48,098 bases of DNA from Prevotella sp. UBA2756 (GCA_002353205.1 DEJE01000045.1:338-48435); one strand, 5' to 3'. Counted from the stretch's first letter, positions 33,968-42,731 are shown. A program made the numbers and translations. The notes: a model not told the origin generated them from the letters alone.

Positions 33968-36118
33968 TCATTCTCCTTTCCTCCTCCTTCTTACCCTGTC
34001 CCACCAGTCCATGATCTGGGCGTAGGCGCTGAGCTGCTCGTTCTTCTGCGGCGCAACGAAGGTGATGGCGTTGACGGGTTCGCCATACTGGTCGGGGAAG
34101 ATGATGATGAGGTTCTCGCGCTTGTAGTATTGCGACAGCTCGGCGGGGAGCTTCTCGAAGGCGTGCTTGTAGCTCACCGTGCCCTTTCGTGCTGTGATGA
34201 CGACGAGCAGATGGTCGTCGTTCACCTCTGTGCATAGTCGCGGCAGCTCGTTCCAATGGCCCATTGGCGTATATTCGGCCCTCACCTCGGGGTAGATGTT
34301 CTGAATGTATTGCCGTATGAGGGCGAGCGTGCCCGTTTTCGAATGGAACTGTATGCGGCAGTCGAGGTTCGAGGCCATGCGCGCCAGACGGTCCATCCAG
34401 CGTCGGAATCCCGGTTCAAACTCCGCTCTGCTGGGCACCGCCACCTGTATTCGCCTGATGGTGTTGAGCGGCTGCGCGATGCGCGCCATGACGATCTGCC
34501 TGTTCAGTTCGGTGAACAGGTTCTCGGCGAAGACGCCCCAGAAGCTGTCGTCGGCCGACCGTTTGTCGTGGAGCCCCATGATGATTTCGCTGGCGTCGTA
34601 TTCCTTGAAGGCGTGCATGATGCCGTTGGCAATGTTCGTGGCGATGCGGCTCTGCGTCTGCATGCGCACGTCGGCTGCGCTGGCCGCCTTCATGGCCTGC
34701 TTCAGCAGCTCCTTGCCGAGCTTCTGGTTCATGCTCACTTGGTCGTCGTCGAGCACCACGTTCAGCGCGATGAGTCCGCGGTTGAGCCGTTCGTTGCGCA
34801 TCATGATGGCCAAGTTCACCAGCCGCTCCGTGTTGCCTCGGTATTTCAGCGGCAGCAGCATCTTCTCGTCGTCGCCCGTCTTCTCTTCTGCCGGCGGCAC
34901 GTCTTCGAGCACAATCTTCCGTGCGGCAATCTCGGTGACGATGCTCGAGATGACACAAGTGAACAGCACCATCAGCACCACGCCGTTGAGCATGCCCGTA
35001 TCAACAAGGTATTCGCCCGGGCTCACCTCCAGCCTGACGCCCACCATCACGATGGCTATCGAGCCGGCAGCGTGGGCCGACGTCAGTCCGAACATGATGT
35101 GGCCGTTGCTCAGCGGCAGTCGCATGCCGATGCCAGCCACGTAGCCCGCTATCATCTTCCCCACGGTGCCTATGATGACGATGCTCGCCACGACATTGGC
35201 CGTGTGCCAGCTCTCGAAGAGCGTGCGGAAGTTGATGAGCATGCCCACGCCGATGAGGAAGTAGGGTATGAAGATGGCGTTGCCGATGAATTCCAGCCGT
35301 CCCATCAGCGGTGACACGTGCGGAATGTAGCGGTTCAGCACCAGTCCGGCGAAGAAAGCGCCGAAGACACCCTCCAGTCCGATCCATTTCGTCACGGCCG
35401 CATTGAGGAAGAGGACGGCGAGCACGTAGATGAACTGCGTCACGGCGTCGCTATGCCGTTGCAGGAACCATCGTGTGAACCTTGGAATGAAGAAGATGGC
35501 GGCAGCCTGGTAGATGAACAGCTTCACGAGCATCCACAGCATGAGCCAGTGCACGCCCATCGAGCCATCGCCCGTCCGCGCCTTCAGCATGCCCACGATA
35601 GCCGAGAGCGACAGCAGGGCCAGCAGCAGGGCAATCATGCTCGCGCCCACGCTCAGCGTCACCGCCTTGTGGCGCTGCAAGCCGTATTTGCTCACGATGG
35701 GGTAGGCGATGAGCGTGTTGCTCGACATGATGCAGCACAGCAGCAGCGTGGCATCGCGCGAGTAGCCCATCAGCCCGATGCCGGTGAAATATACGAGCAC
35801 GAAGGGCGTGAGGAAGGTGAGCAGTCCGAAGATAGCCACCTGCTTCACGTGTTTGCGCAGACCCTCCATGTCCATCTCCAGTCCAGCGAGGAACATGATG
35901 TAGTAGAGACCCACCTGTCCGAAGAGCTCGAACGAGTCGTCGCGCTCCAGGATGTTCAGCCCGAACTGCCCCACGATGACGCCGGCGAGCACCATTCCTA
36001 TGATGTGCGGGATGCGCAGTTTGTGCATCACCATCGGCGCGATGAGGATAATCATCAGCACGATGAAAAAAATCCATGTGCTGTCGGTAACGGGGAAATA
36101 TGAGCTGAAATCAAACAT
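33968..36118 (-). CDS. CPA2-family cation:proton antiporter
   Basis: A 716-residue inner-membrane protein. About 12 membrane helices (residues 15-410) carry monovalent cation:proton antiporter-2 motifs: HIIGMVLAGVIVGQFGLN, YYIMFLAGLEMDM, LEGVFGAFFAGLVLNRYIPH, FIPYFLIGVGMLINF. The soluble C-terminal part (about 430-716) looks like one or two universal-stress-protein-like domains without TrkA-N Gly motifs. The family exchanges Na+ or K+ for H+; substrate and direction cannot be read here. The start ATG lies 9 bases from the -7 element, so the mRNA leader is extremely short. Confidence 0.88.
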   Translation of the reverse strand: MFDFSSYFPVTDSTWIFFIVLMIILIAPMVMHKLRIPHIIGMVLAGVIVGQFGLNILERDDSFELFGQVGLYYIMFLAGLEMDMEGLRKHVKQVAIFGLLTFLTPFVLVYFTGIGLMGYSRDATLLLCCIMSSNTLIAYPIVSKYGLQRHKAVTLSVGASMIALLLALLSLSAIVGMLKARTGDGSMGVHWLMLWMLVKLFIYQAAAIFFIPRFTRWFLQRHSDAVTQFIYVLAVLFLNAAVTKWIGLEGVFGAFFAGLVLNRYIPHVSPLMGRLEFIGNAIFIPYFLIGVGMLINFRTLFESWHTANVVASIVIIGTVGKMIAGYVAGIGMRLPLSNGHIMFGLTSAHAAGSIAIVMVGVRLEVSPGEYLVDTGMLNGVVLMVLFTCVISSIVTEIAARKIVLEDVPPAEEKTGDDEKMLLPLKYRGNTERLVNLAIMMRNERLNRGLIALNVVLDDDQVSMNQKLGKELLKQAMKAASAADVRMQTQSRIATNIANGIMHAFKEYDASEIIMGLHDKRSADDSFWGVFAENLFTELNRQIVMARIAQPLNTIRRIQVAVPSRAEFEPGFRRWMDRLARMASNLDCRIQFHSKTGTLALIRQYIQNIYPEVRAEYTPMGHWNELPRLCTEVNDDHLLVVITARKGTVSYKHAFEKLPAELSQYYKRENLIIIFPDQYGEPVNAITFVAPQKNEQLSAYAQIMDWWDRVRRRRKGE

Positions 36119-36126
36119 ATTGCATG

Positions 36127-36134
36127 CAAAATTA
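36127..36134 (-). promoter_or_regulatory. Promoter -7 element of the antiporter gene
   Basis: TAATTTTG on the minus strand, 8 bases upstream of the ATG at 36118. Taken at face value transcription starts at or almost at the start codon (nearly leaderless mRNA). Alternatively translation begins at a later ATG, but the first membrane helix argues against that. Confidence 0.65.
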
Positions 36135-36177
36135 CGAATTTTTCTATCAAAAGCGCGATTTATACCCTAAAAAGTTG

Positions 36178-36185
36178 TAATTTTG
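36178..36185 (+). promoter_or_regulatory. Promoter -7 element of asd
   Basis: TAATTTTG followed by CAC, 80 bases upstream of the asd ATG and divergent from the antiporter promoter 43 bases away. Confidence 0.75.
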
Positions 36186-36189
36186 CACA

Positions 36190-36228
36190 CACAAAGCTCC
36201 TTTTCTCCTCAGAAAGGAGCCCTTTGTG
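36190..36228 (+). promoter_or_regulatory. Long hairpin in the asd leader
   Basis: CACAAAG-CTCCTTT (36190-36203) pairs with AAAGGAG (36213-36219) and CTTTGTG (36222-36228), a 14-bp stem with a 2-base bulge. It starts about at the predicted transcript 5' end. No T-run follows, so it is more likely a 5' stabiliser or regulatory structure than a terminator. Confidence 0.6.
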
Positions 36229-36265
36229 CAAACAATATCGTTATTAAGGAACAGGTAAAAAGATT

Positions 36266-37276
36266 ATGAAAGTAGCAATCGTGGGCGCCAGCGGCGCTGT
36301 GGGGCAGGAGTTCCTGCGAATCCTCGACCAGCGGAATTTCCCGATGGACGAGTTGGTGTTATTCGGTTCTGAGCGCAGCGCAGGCCGCAAGTACAACTTC
36401 CGTGGCAAGGATATCGAGGTGAAGCTGTTGCAGCACAACGACGACTTCCGCGACATCGACATCGCCTTCACATCGGCCGGAGCAGGCACGTCGAAAGAGT
36501 TTGCCGAGACCATCACCAAGTACGGCGCCGTGATGATCGACAACAGCAGCGCTTTCCGCATGGACGACGACGTGCCCCTCGTCGTTCCCGAGTGCAACGC
36601 CGAGGATGCGCTCAAGCGTCCGCGAGGCATCATCGCCAATCCCAACTGCACCACCATCATGATGGTCGTCTGTCTGCAGCCACTGGAGCAGCTGTCCCAC
36701 ATCAAGCGCATCCGCGTGAGCAGCTACCAGAGCGCCAGCGGAGCAGGAGCCGCCGCCATGGCCGAGCTCGAACAGCAGTATGCCGAACTCGTTGCCGGTA
36801 AACCCGTCACGGTGAAGAAGTTCCCCCACCAGCTCGCCTACAACGTCATTCCGCAGATCGACGTCTTCCAGCCCAACGGCTACACGAAGGAAGAGATGAA
36901 GATGTACAACGAGACGCAGAAAATCATGCACACCGACGCCCGCTGCTCGGCCACCTGCGTGCGCGTCAGCTCCCTGCGCAGCCACAGCGAGAGCGTGTGG
37001 ATAGAGACCGAGGCACCCATCAGCGTGGAGCAGGCCCGCGAGGCTTTGGCCGCCGCACCCGGTGTCACGCTGCGCGACAATCCCGCCGAGCTCGTCTATC
37101 CCATGCCCTTGGAGACGGCCGGTCTCGACGATATCTACGTCGGGCGCATCCGCAAGGACCTGAGCGACGACTGCGGCCTCACCTTCTGGCTCTCGGGCGA
37201 CCAGATCCGCAAGGGCGCCGCCCTCAACGCCGTGCAGATTGCCGAGTATCTCATCAGCGTAGGCAACGTGAAGTAA
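36266..37276 (+). CDS. asd: Aspartate-semialdehyde dehydrogenase
   Basis: A 336-residue cytosolic enzyme that reduces aspartyl phosphate to aspartate semialdehyde with NADPH, the branch point to lysine/diaminopimelate, threonine and methionine. The N-terminal nucleotide-binding loop is GASGAVGQEFL (about 7-17). The catalytic Cys is C128 in ANPNCTT, and the conserved RSHSES stretch holds the acid/base His. Normal length for the family. It has its own promoter, a structured leader and a shared terminator downstream. Confidence 0.96.
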   Translation: MKVAIVGASGAVGQEFLRILDQRNFPMDELVLFGSERSAGRKYNFRGKDIEVKLLQHNDDFRDIDIAFTSAGAGTSKEFAETITKYGAVMIDNSSAFRMDDDVPLVVPECNAEDALKRPRGIIANPNCTTIMMVVCLQPLEQLSHIKRIRVSSYQSASGAGAAAMAELEQQYAELVAGKPVTVKKFPHQLAYNVIPQIDVFQPNGYTKEEMKMYNETQKIMHTDARCSATCVRVSSLRSHSESVWIETEAPISVEQAREALAAAPGVTLRDNPAELVYPMPLETAGLDDIYVGRIRKDLSDDCGLTFWLSGDQIRKGAALNAVQIAEYLISVGNVK

Positions 37277-37302
37277 CCCTTCCCCTCCTCCGCGAAAAGC
37301 AT

Positions 37303-37344
37303 AAAAAAACCGCCAAGCTCGCACTGAGCCTGGCGGTTTTCTTT
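37303..37344. terminator. Bidirectional terminator between asd and the toxin-antitoxin locus
   Basis: AAACCGCCA (37307-37315) and TGGCGGTTT (37331-37339) form a perfect 9-bp stem with an inner GCTC/GAGC helix. There are A-run and T-run flanks, so it works on both strands. Confidence 0.85.
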
Positions 37345-37403
37345 GATACGTCGGGTAGTTTGCCCCTCAGTCGTTGCGCCGTTACTTGCCAATTGTTGGA
37401 ATG

Positions 37404-37679
37404 TCAGACAATCCTCAAGAAGTCGTGGTCGAGCGCGACAGAGATCTTCGCTATCGTAGCCAGCGTGAAGTTGTGCTGACCGGAAAGCCATCTGGTAACC
37501 TCCGACGGTCTCTTCCCTGTCAGGCGAGCCAGGTCAAACTTTGAAATGCCTTTCGATTCCATCTGCTCCACAATACGGTCGGAAAGGTCGAAGGAATAGT
37601 CGTATTGTTTCTTCATCTCCTTAGGAACAGAGGCAATGGCATCCTTCAGCATCTTCGAGGTTTCTGTGAACTGTATCAT
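37404..37679 (-). CDS. HTH-type antitoxin (HigA/Xre-like)
   Basis: A 91-residue protein with a Cro/C1-type helix-turn-helix at about residues 35-88 (QMESKGISKFDLARLTGKRP, SEVTRWLSGQHNFTLATIAK). Its ATG overlaps the end of the upstream toxin-like gene by four bases, giving coupled translation. In such loci the HTH protein neutralises the toxin and represses the shared promoter. The toxin-first order matches HigBA. The 58 bases after the stop hold no feature. Confidence 0.85.
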   Translation of the reverse strand: MIQFTETSKMLKDAIASVPKEMKKQYDYSFDLSDRIVEQMESKGISKFDLARLTGKRPSEVTRWLSGQHNFTLATIAKISVALDHDFLRIV

Positions 37680-38152
37680 ATATCAAAAGTTTTGTCTTCG
37701 TTAATAATCATATCTGTCTGCTCAATCGTGATGCTCCCGTCTTTCAGGCCTTGCATGATCAGACTGTTCAATTTCTGGAGGCTGATTACATATCCATTGA
37801 GTTCACTGCTCTCTTGATAGGTTCTTGTGTCTTTAACACTTCCGTTTCCTACTATGAGAATAGAATCTGTCATGCGGAGACAATATAGGCGAAGCCGGTT
37901 GCCGAATGTCGGCAGGGCAACAACGTGGTCGCTTGGTTTGCCTTCATATCGGAAATAACGTTCTAAAGCTCCTGTTTGAAGAATCCTACCGATGATAGTG
38001 AGGATTTGGTTCAGGTTCGCTTGGTATTTGGCATCATCCTTGAACTTTTCTTTGAAACGTTCAAATTCATTGAGGTCGTTTCCCTCAAAGATAATGGAAA
38101 AAAGACCTACCTTTTCTGTCTGTAAAATGGATCCGATTTTTGCCTTGCTCAT
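37676..38152 (-). CDS. Putative type II toxin (RelE/HigB-like)
   Basis: A 158-residue protein. The start is the ATG at 38152 (MSKAKIGSILQTEKVG), 20 bases after a promoter element; the longer frame runs back through the promoter and a tRNA. The core (about 85-130) reads ALPTFGNRLRLYCLRM, then DSILIVGNGSVKDTRTYQES, the 'RLYC.R....i.I.GNG..K.t.ty' pattern of a Bacteroidota toxin family next to HTH antitoxins. RelE/HigB toxins cleave mRNA on the ribosome; activity here is inferred from context. It is longer than classical RelE (about 95 residues), with an extra N-terminal helical part. Confidence 0.75.
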   Translation of the reverse strand: MSKAKIGSILQTEKVGLFSIIFEGNDLNEFERFKEKFKDDAKYQANLNQILTIIGRILQTGALERYFRYEGKPSDHVVALPTFGNRLRLYCLRMTDSILIVGNGSVKDTRTYQESSELNGYVISLQKLNSLIMQGLKDGSITIEQTDMIINEDKTFDI

Positions 38153-38172
38153 TATAATGATGTCGTTTTCTG

Positions 38173-38180
38173 CAAATATA
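38173..38180 (-). promoter_or_regulatory. Promoter -7 element of the toxin-antitoxin operon
   Basis: TATATTTG on the minus strand, 20 bases upstream of the toxin ATG. The antitoxin would be expected to bind near here for autorepression. Confidence 0.7.
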
Positions 38181-38305
38181 GCAATATTTCTTCTTCTCTG
38201 TTTTACTTTTATGTAAAATTTAAGATAGTTTTGCAAAGGAAAGAGGTGTAGCTGCAACTCTGTTCTCCCAATTCGTGGAGGCGCTGTATAGATAGGTACC
38301 GACAG

Positions 38306-38344
38306 AAAAAAAGAAGTGACCGAGCAATCGGTCACTTCTTTTTT
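38306..38344 (-). terminator. Terminator of tRNA-Val(GAC)
   Basis: A perfect 16-bp stem (38308-38323 with 38328-38343) closed by a GCAA tetraloop, with a T-run on the minus strand. It is located directly past the tRNA 3' end. It would also work on the plus strand. Confidence 0.9.
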
Positions 38345-38350
38345 CTTATG

Positions 38351-38424
38351 TGTCGACACTTGGACTCGAACCAAGGACCCCCACCATGTCAAGGTGATAC
38401 TCTAACCAGCTGAGCTATGCCGAC
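38351..38424 (-). tRNA. tRNA-Val (anticodon GAC)
   Basis: Read on the minus strand: acceptor GTCGGCA pairs with TGTCGAC (one G-U) plus discriminator A. The D arm GCTC...GAGT, the anticodon stem TCACC/GGTGG with loop TTGACAT, and the T arm CTTGG-TTCGAGT-CCAAG are present. It complements the UAC isoacceptor at 17823. Confidence 0.93.
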
Positions 38425-38475
38425 AGGTCGCCGCTGATGAAGACGCGCAAAGGCGCTTTCTTTCAAACGCGAATG

Positions 38476-38483
38476 CAAAGGTA
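38476..38483 (-). promoter_or_regulatory. Promoter -7 element of tRNA-Val(GAC)
   Basis: TACCTTTG on the minus strand, the same octamer as before both other tRNA genes in this window (17796 and 47181). Confidence 0.7.
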
Positions 38484-38621
38484 AACTATTTTTTTTATTC
38501 CACGAAGAAAATGCACTTTATTTTGCAGTTTTTTAACGGGAGAAGCGCCTTTCGGCTGCTTTGGGGGTGCCCAAGCGGCCGTTTGTACATGCCTCGCGGG
38601 CTGTTTTGCGATGCATTCCGG

Positions 38622-38721
38622 ATGAAGTTGCGGAGTAAAACAAATGAAATTGCACAGCAAAATCAATTGAATTGCACGGCAAAACAAATGATATTGCGCG
38701 GCAAAACAAATAGGATTGCAA
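38622..38721. repeat. 22-bp degenerate tandem repeat, about 4.5 copies
   Basis: Units of exactly 22 bases at 38622, 38644, 38666 and 38688, with a decaying fifth at 38710; consensus ATGAAATTGCACGGCAAAAC followed by AA. It is not a multiple of three. It has the same period as the array at 18411-18520; in reverse complement both contain TTTTGCC-N-TGCA. The remaining spacer (38425-38621 and 38722-38977) shows no gene. Confidence 0.8.
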
Positions 38722-38977
38722 CAAAAGAGAGGCCGACGGACAAACTTCAGAGAGCCTTCGGACGCATTTCAAAAAGCATCCTGACACGTCGCATGAGTCG
38801 TTGGGACGCATTTCAGACATACACGAAGTGAGTCACTACGGTTGCACAAGCCTTCAAATAGAGCTTCCCGCTTCCGAAAGCGGGCTGCAAGGGGGAGAAA
38901 AAACATTCAGGGGTTGCTCTTTTCCCGAAAAAACGCTAATTAATGATATTTTTTTTCGCGTTTTCGGCGGTTTTTCG

Positions 38978-38985
38978 TATTTTTG
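38978..38985 (+). promoter_or_regulatory. Promoter -7 element of the topoisomerase IV subunit A gene
   Basis: TATTTTTG followed by CA, 29 bases before the ATG at 39015. It excludes the in-frame start at 38943. Confidence 0.65.
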
Positions 38986-39014
38986 CAGTTAAAATACGCA
39001 TCAAGCGTTCAATC

Positions 39015-41828
39015 ATGATACCTATGGACGACGACATCAAGAATATAGAGACCGACGACGAACAGCAGGACAACAACGCTCTGACCGACGGCTCGACCGA
39101 CGAACTGGCAACGGAAAGCGACGCTCCGGCTGACGACGAGGCGGCCGACGAGTTGCTGACCGACGGTCTTGAGGCGGAGGAGCTGCCGGAGGACGAGCAC
39201 TCCGACTACCGCCCCGTGAACCGTTTCGACGCTTCCGCCGTGCACCACCTCAGCGGAATGTACCAAAACTGGTTCCTCGACTACGCCTCCTACGTGATCC
39301 TGGAGCGCGCCGTGCCCCATATCGAGGACGGACTGAAGCCCGTTCAGCGACGCATCCTGCACTCGATGAAGCGCATGGACGACGGCCGCTACAACAAGGT
39401 GGCCAACATCGTGGGCCACACCATGCAGTTCCACCCCCACGGCGATGCCTCCATCGGCGACGCCTTGGTGCAGATGGGGCAGAAAGACCTGCTCATCGAC
39501 TGTCAGGGAAACTGGGGCAACATCCTCACCGGCGCCTCGGCAGCTGCGCCGCGATACATCGAAGCCCGTCTGAACAAGTTCGCCCTCGAGGTGGTTTTCA
39601 ACGCGAAGACCACCGAATGGCAGATGTCCTACGACGGACGCAACAAGGAACCCATCACGCTTCCCGTCAAATTCCCCCTCCTCTTGGCGCAGGGGGCCGA
39701 GGGTATAGCCGTCGGTCTGTCGTCGAAGGTGCTTCCACATAACTTCTGCGAGCTCTGCGAGGCCGCCATCCTCTACCTGAAGGGCGAGCCGTTCCAGCTC
39801 TTCCCCGACTTCCCTACGGGCGGTTCGATCGACGTGTCGAAGTATAACGACGGGCAGCGCGGCGGTGTGCTAAAGGTGCGTGCGAAGATTGAGAAGCTCG
39901 ACCAGAAGACGCTTGTCATCCGCGACCTGCCGTTCACCAAGACTGCCGAGACGCTCATCGAGAGCATCCTGCGCGCCGTGGAGAAAGGAAAGGTGAAGGT
40001 GAAGCACGTGGAGGACCTCACGGCCGCCAACGTTGAGATACTGGTACATCTCGCACCGGGCATCAGCAGCGACAAGACGATCGATGCGCTCTACGCGTTC
40101 ACCGACTGTGAGATCAACATCTCGCCCAACTGCTGCGTCATCGAGGACAACAAGCCGAAGTTTCTCACCGTTTCGGACGTGCTCAGGCATAACGTGGACC
40201 GCACGATGGCACTCATCCGCCGCGAGCTGGAAATCCAGAAGGCCGAGCTGTTGGAGCAGCTGCACTTCGCTTCGCTGGAGAAAATATTCATCGAGGAGCG
40301 CATCTACAAGGGCAAGCCGTTCGAGAATGCACAGTCGAACGACGAAGCCTGCGAGTACATCGACAAGCGGCTGACGCCTTTCTACCCCGACATGATCCGC
40401 GAAGTGACGAAGGACGACATCCTCCGTCTGCTGGAAATCAAGATGCAGCGCATCATCCGCTACAACGCCGACAAGGCGGAAGAGCAGATGCTCCGCATTC
40501 GCGACGACCTGAAAGAGATTCAGCGCAAGCTCAACTCGATGGTCGAGGTGACCATCGACTGGTTCCAGCACCTTCTCGACAAATACGGCAAGGACCACCC
40601 GCGGCTCACCGAGATCCGCAACTTCGACACCATCGAGGCCTCGAAAGTGGTGGAGGCGAACCAGAAACTGTACATCAACCGTCAGGACGGCTTCCTCGGC
40701 ACGGGTCTGAAGAAGGACGAGTTCATCTGCAACTGCTCCGATATGGATGATATCATCATCTTCTACCGCGACGGTAAGTATAAGGTGGTGCGCGTGGCCG
40801 AGAAAATCTTCGTGGGCAAGAACATCATCCACGTGGGCTTGTTCAAGCGCAACGACAAGCGAACTATCTACAATGTGGTCTACCGCGACGGCACCAAGGG
40901 CGCGTGCTACATCAAGCGTTTCTTCGTGGCGGGCATCATCCGCGACCGCGAGAACGACCTCACGGCCGGCACTCCCGGCAGCCGCGTGCTCTACTTCACC
41001 GCCAACTCCAACGGCGAGGCCGAGGTGATTAAGGTGACGCTCGACCCCGCCGTGCGCATGAAACGGCTGTTCATGGAGAAGGATTTCTCGGAAGTCAACA
41101 TCAAAGGTCGCACGGCCAGGGGCAATCTGCTGACGAGGATTCCCGTGAGCCGCATCTCGCTGAAGAGCCACGGCCACTCCACGCTCGGCGGGCGGAAGGT
41201 GTGGTTCGACCCCGACGTGAACCGTCTGAACTACGACGAGCACGGCCGCTTCCTCGGAGAATTCAACGACGGCGACCTCATCCTCGTCATCCTGCCCGGC
41301 GGCGAGTTCTATTTCACCAACTTCGATGCCAACAACCACTACGAGACCAACCTGGAGCGCATCGAGAAATTCCGCGAGAGCAAGGTGTGGACGGCCGTTG
41401 TCTACGATGCCGACATGCAGGGCTATCCCTATATGAAGCGCTTCATGCTCGAAGTGTCGAGGAAGCACCAGTCGTTTGTCGGCGAGAACAAGAACAGCCG
41501 CCTGGTGCTCTACACCGACCAGGCCTTCCCGCGCGTCCGCGTGACGATGGGTGGCATCGATGCCTATCGCGCTCCGATGGAACTTGACTGCGAAGAGTTC
41601 GTGGCAGTGAAAGGCTTCAAGGCCCACGGCAAGCGCATCACTACGTGGAACGTGGACAGCATCGAGGAGCTGGAACCCCTGCGCTTCCCCGAGGAGACGG
41701 TCGCCGACGAAGACACCGACAGCGACGAGGAACCGATTGAGGAGAACCTCGACCCCGATGCCGGCAAGAGCGAACAGCAGGTGCGCGACGAGCTGACGGG
41801 CCAGCTGCGCCTGTTCCCCGACGAGTAG
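39015..41828 (+). CDS. parC: DNA topoisomerase IV subunit A
   Basis: A 937-residue type IIA topoisomerase breakage-reunion subunit, which with ParE decatenates chromosomes. The start is ATG 39015 (MIPMDDDIKN) or 39024. The first about 65 residues are acidic and low complexity. The core follows: ILERAVPHIEDGLKPVQRRI, HPHGDASIGDALVQM and AAPRYIEARL, with the catalytic Tyr at residue 181. The C-terminal part has degenerate beta-pinwheel blades rather than the GyrA-box, which favours ParC over GyrA. An acidic tail (VADEDTDSDEEPIEENLDPD) precedes the end. At the quinolone-region position equivalent to GyrA Ser83 there is Ala. Own promoter; the DUF3316-like gene follows 39 bases later. Confidence 0.9.
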   Translation: MIPMDDDIKNIETDDEQQDNNALTDGSTDELATESDAPADDEAADELLTDGLEAEELPEDEHSDYRPVNRFDASAVHHLSGMYQNWFLDYASYVILERAVPHIEDGLKPVQRRILHSMKRMDDGRYNKVANIVGHTMQFHPHGDASIGDALVQMGQKDLLIDCQGNWGNILTGASAAAPRYIEARLNKFALEVVFNAKTTEWQMSYDGRNKEPITLPVKFPLLLAQGAEGIAVGLSSKVLPHNFCELCEAAILYLKGEPFQLFPDFPTGGSIDVSKYNDGQRGGVLKVRAKIEKLDQKTLVIRDLPFTKTAETLIESILRAVEKGKVKVKHVEDLTAANVEILVHLAPGISSDKTIDALYAFTDCEINISPNCCVIEDNKPKFLTVSDVLRHNVDRTMALIRRELEIQKAELLEQLHFASLEKIFIEERIYKGKPFENAQSNDEACEYIDKRLTPFYPDMIREVTKDDILRLLEIKMQRIIRYNADKAEEQMLRIRDDLKEIQRKLNSMVEVTIDWFQHLLDKYGKDHPRLTEIRNFDTIEASKVVEANQKLYINRQDGFLGTGLKKDEFICNCSDMDDIIIFYRDGKYKVVRVAEKIFVGKNIIHVGLFKRNDKRTIYNVVYRDGTKGACYIKRFFVAGIIRDRENDLTAGTPGSRVLYFTANSNGEAEVIKVTLDPAVRMKRLFMEKDFSEVNIKGRTARGNLLTRIPVSRISLKSHGHSTLGGRKVWFDPDVNRLNYDEHGRFLGEFNDGDLILVILPGGEFYFTNFDANNHYETNLERIEKFRESKVWTAVVYDADMQGYPYMKRFMLEVSRKHQSFVGENKNSRLVLYTDQAFPRVRVTMGGIDAYRAPMELDCEEFVAVKGFKAHGKRITTWNVDSIEELEPLRFPEETVADEDTDSDEEPIEENLDPDAGKSEQQVRDELTGQLRLFPDE

Positions 41829-41867
41829 CCGCCCCCCGTGCTGAAACCGATCAACGATAGTCCGGTC

Positions 41868-42731
41868 ATGCAGAAAAGACTGATATACCTATTATTATAT
41901 ATATGCGCGCTCGTGCCGACAGGGCTTTGGGCACAGACGACGGCGGCCGACGACATCGTCGTCGACACGGCCGTGCTGGAACCCGTGCGGCGCTATAACG
42001 ACCGTACACCGTTCGACGTGGAGCGTCGCGTGAACATGGTAGGCATCGGTGCGGCCAATCTGCTCGACACCTACCTCAGTCCTGAGAAGTACCGAGGCAC
42101 CGACGTGCGCCTTTCGACGCAGGTCTACCGCTGGTGGAAGAAGAATCCGGCGTGGTGGCTGCGCCATCAGAACATGTTCTCGTTCCAGTATGCCTCGCCG
42201 CGAGCCGACAACAGCAACTTCATGGGGGCTGAATATTCCTACAGCTTCGCCATGCGCTACGAGTGGACGCCCAGTTATAACTGGAGCGTGGAGGCCGGCG
42301 GTGAAGGCGAGGTGGCGGTGGGTTTCCTCTACAGCACGCGCAACACGAACAATCCGGCGCAGGCCAAGGCGCGGTTGAACATCGGGCCGTCGGTGGCTGC
42401 CGCGTTCCGTTTCCCGCTGTTCCGGCGCCAGGCCGTGGTGCGCTATGAGGCCTACGCGCCGCTGCTCGGCGTGATGTTCAGTCCCAACTACGGCCAGTCG
42501 TACTACGAAATCTTCACGCGCGGCAACTACGACCACAACGTGGTGCCCACGACGGTGGGCTGCGCGCCGGTACTGCGCCACCAGCTGACGCTCGACATTG
42601 CCCTGCGCCGCTTCGCGCTCCGCGTGGGCTACATGGGCGACATGCAGCAGGCGAGCGTGAACAACCTGAAATATCACAGCTATTCGCACCTGTTGCTCAT
42701 CGGACTGGTGCGCAAGCTCCACCGCCGATAA
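41868..42731 (+). CDS. DUF3316-like exported protein
   Basis: A 287-residue protein. The start is ATG 41868 (MQKRLIYLLLYICALVPTGL, cut after WAQ); the frame opens earlier at a GTG, but the signal peptide fixes this start. The mature part shows alternating aromatic beta-strands (FSFQYASPRADNSNFMGAEY, FAMRYEWTPSYNWSVEAGGE, YGQSYYEIFTRGNYDHNVVP) that look like an outer-membrane beta-barrel of about 10-12 strands. The motif pattern resembles the Bacteroidota DUF3316 family, whose function is unknown. It follows parC and precedes an S41 peptidase lipoprotein by 23 bases, so these two probably share a transcript. Confidence 0.7.
   Translation: MQKRLIYLLLYICALVPTGLWAQTTAADDIVVDTAVLEPVRRYNDRTPFDVERRVNMVGIGAANLLDTYLSPEKYRGTDVRLSTQVYRWWKKNPAWWLRHQNMFSFQYASPRADNSNFMGAEYSYSFAMRYEWTPSYNWSVEAGGEGEVAVGFLYSTRNTNNPAQAKARLNIGPSVAAAFRFPLFRRQAVVRYEAYAPLLGVMFSPNYGQSYYEIFTRGNYDHNVVPTTVGCAPVLRHQLTLDIALRRFALRVGYMGDMQQASVNNLKYHSYSHLLLIGLVRKLHRR

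Noticed and set aside
38153..38392. N-terminal extension of the toxin gene
   Set aside because: It would run back through the promoter, a terminator and tRNA-Val; the first 80 residues look like translated non-coding DNA.
38943..39014. Longer N-terminus for topoisomerase IV subunit A
   Set aside because: The earlier ATG lies upstream of and through the promoter element at 38978-38985.
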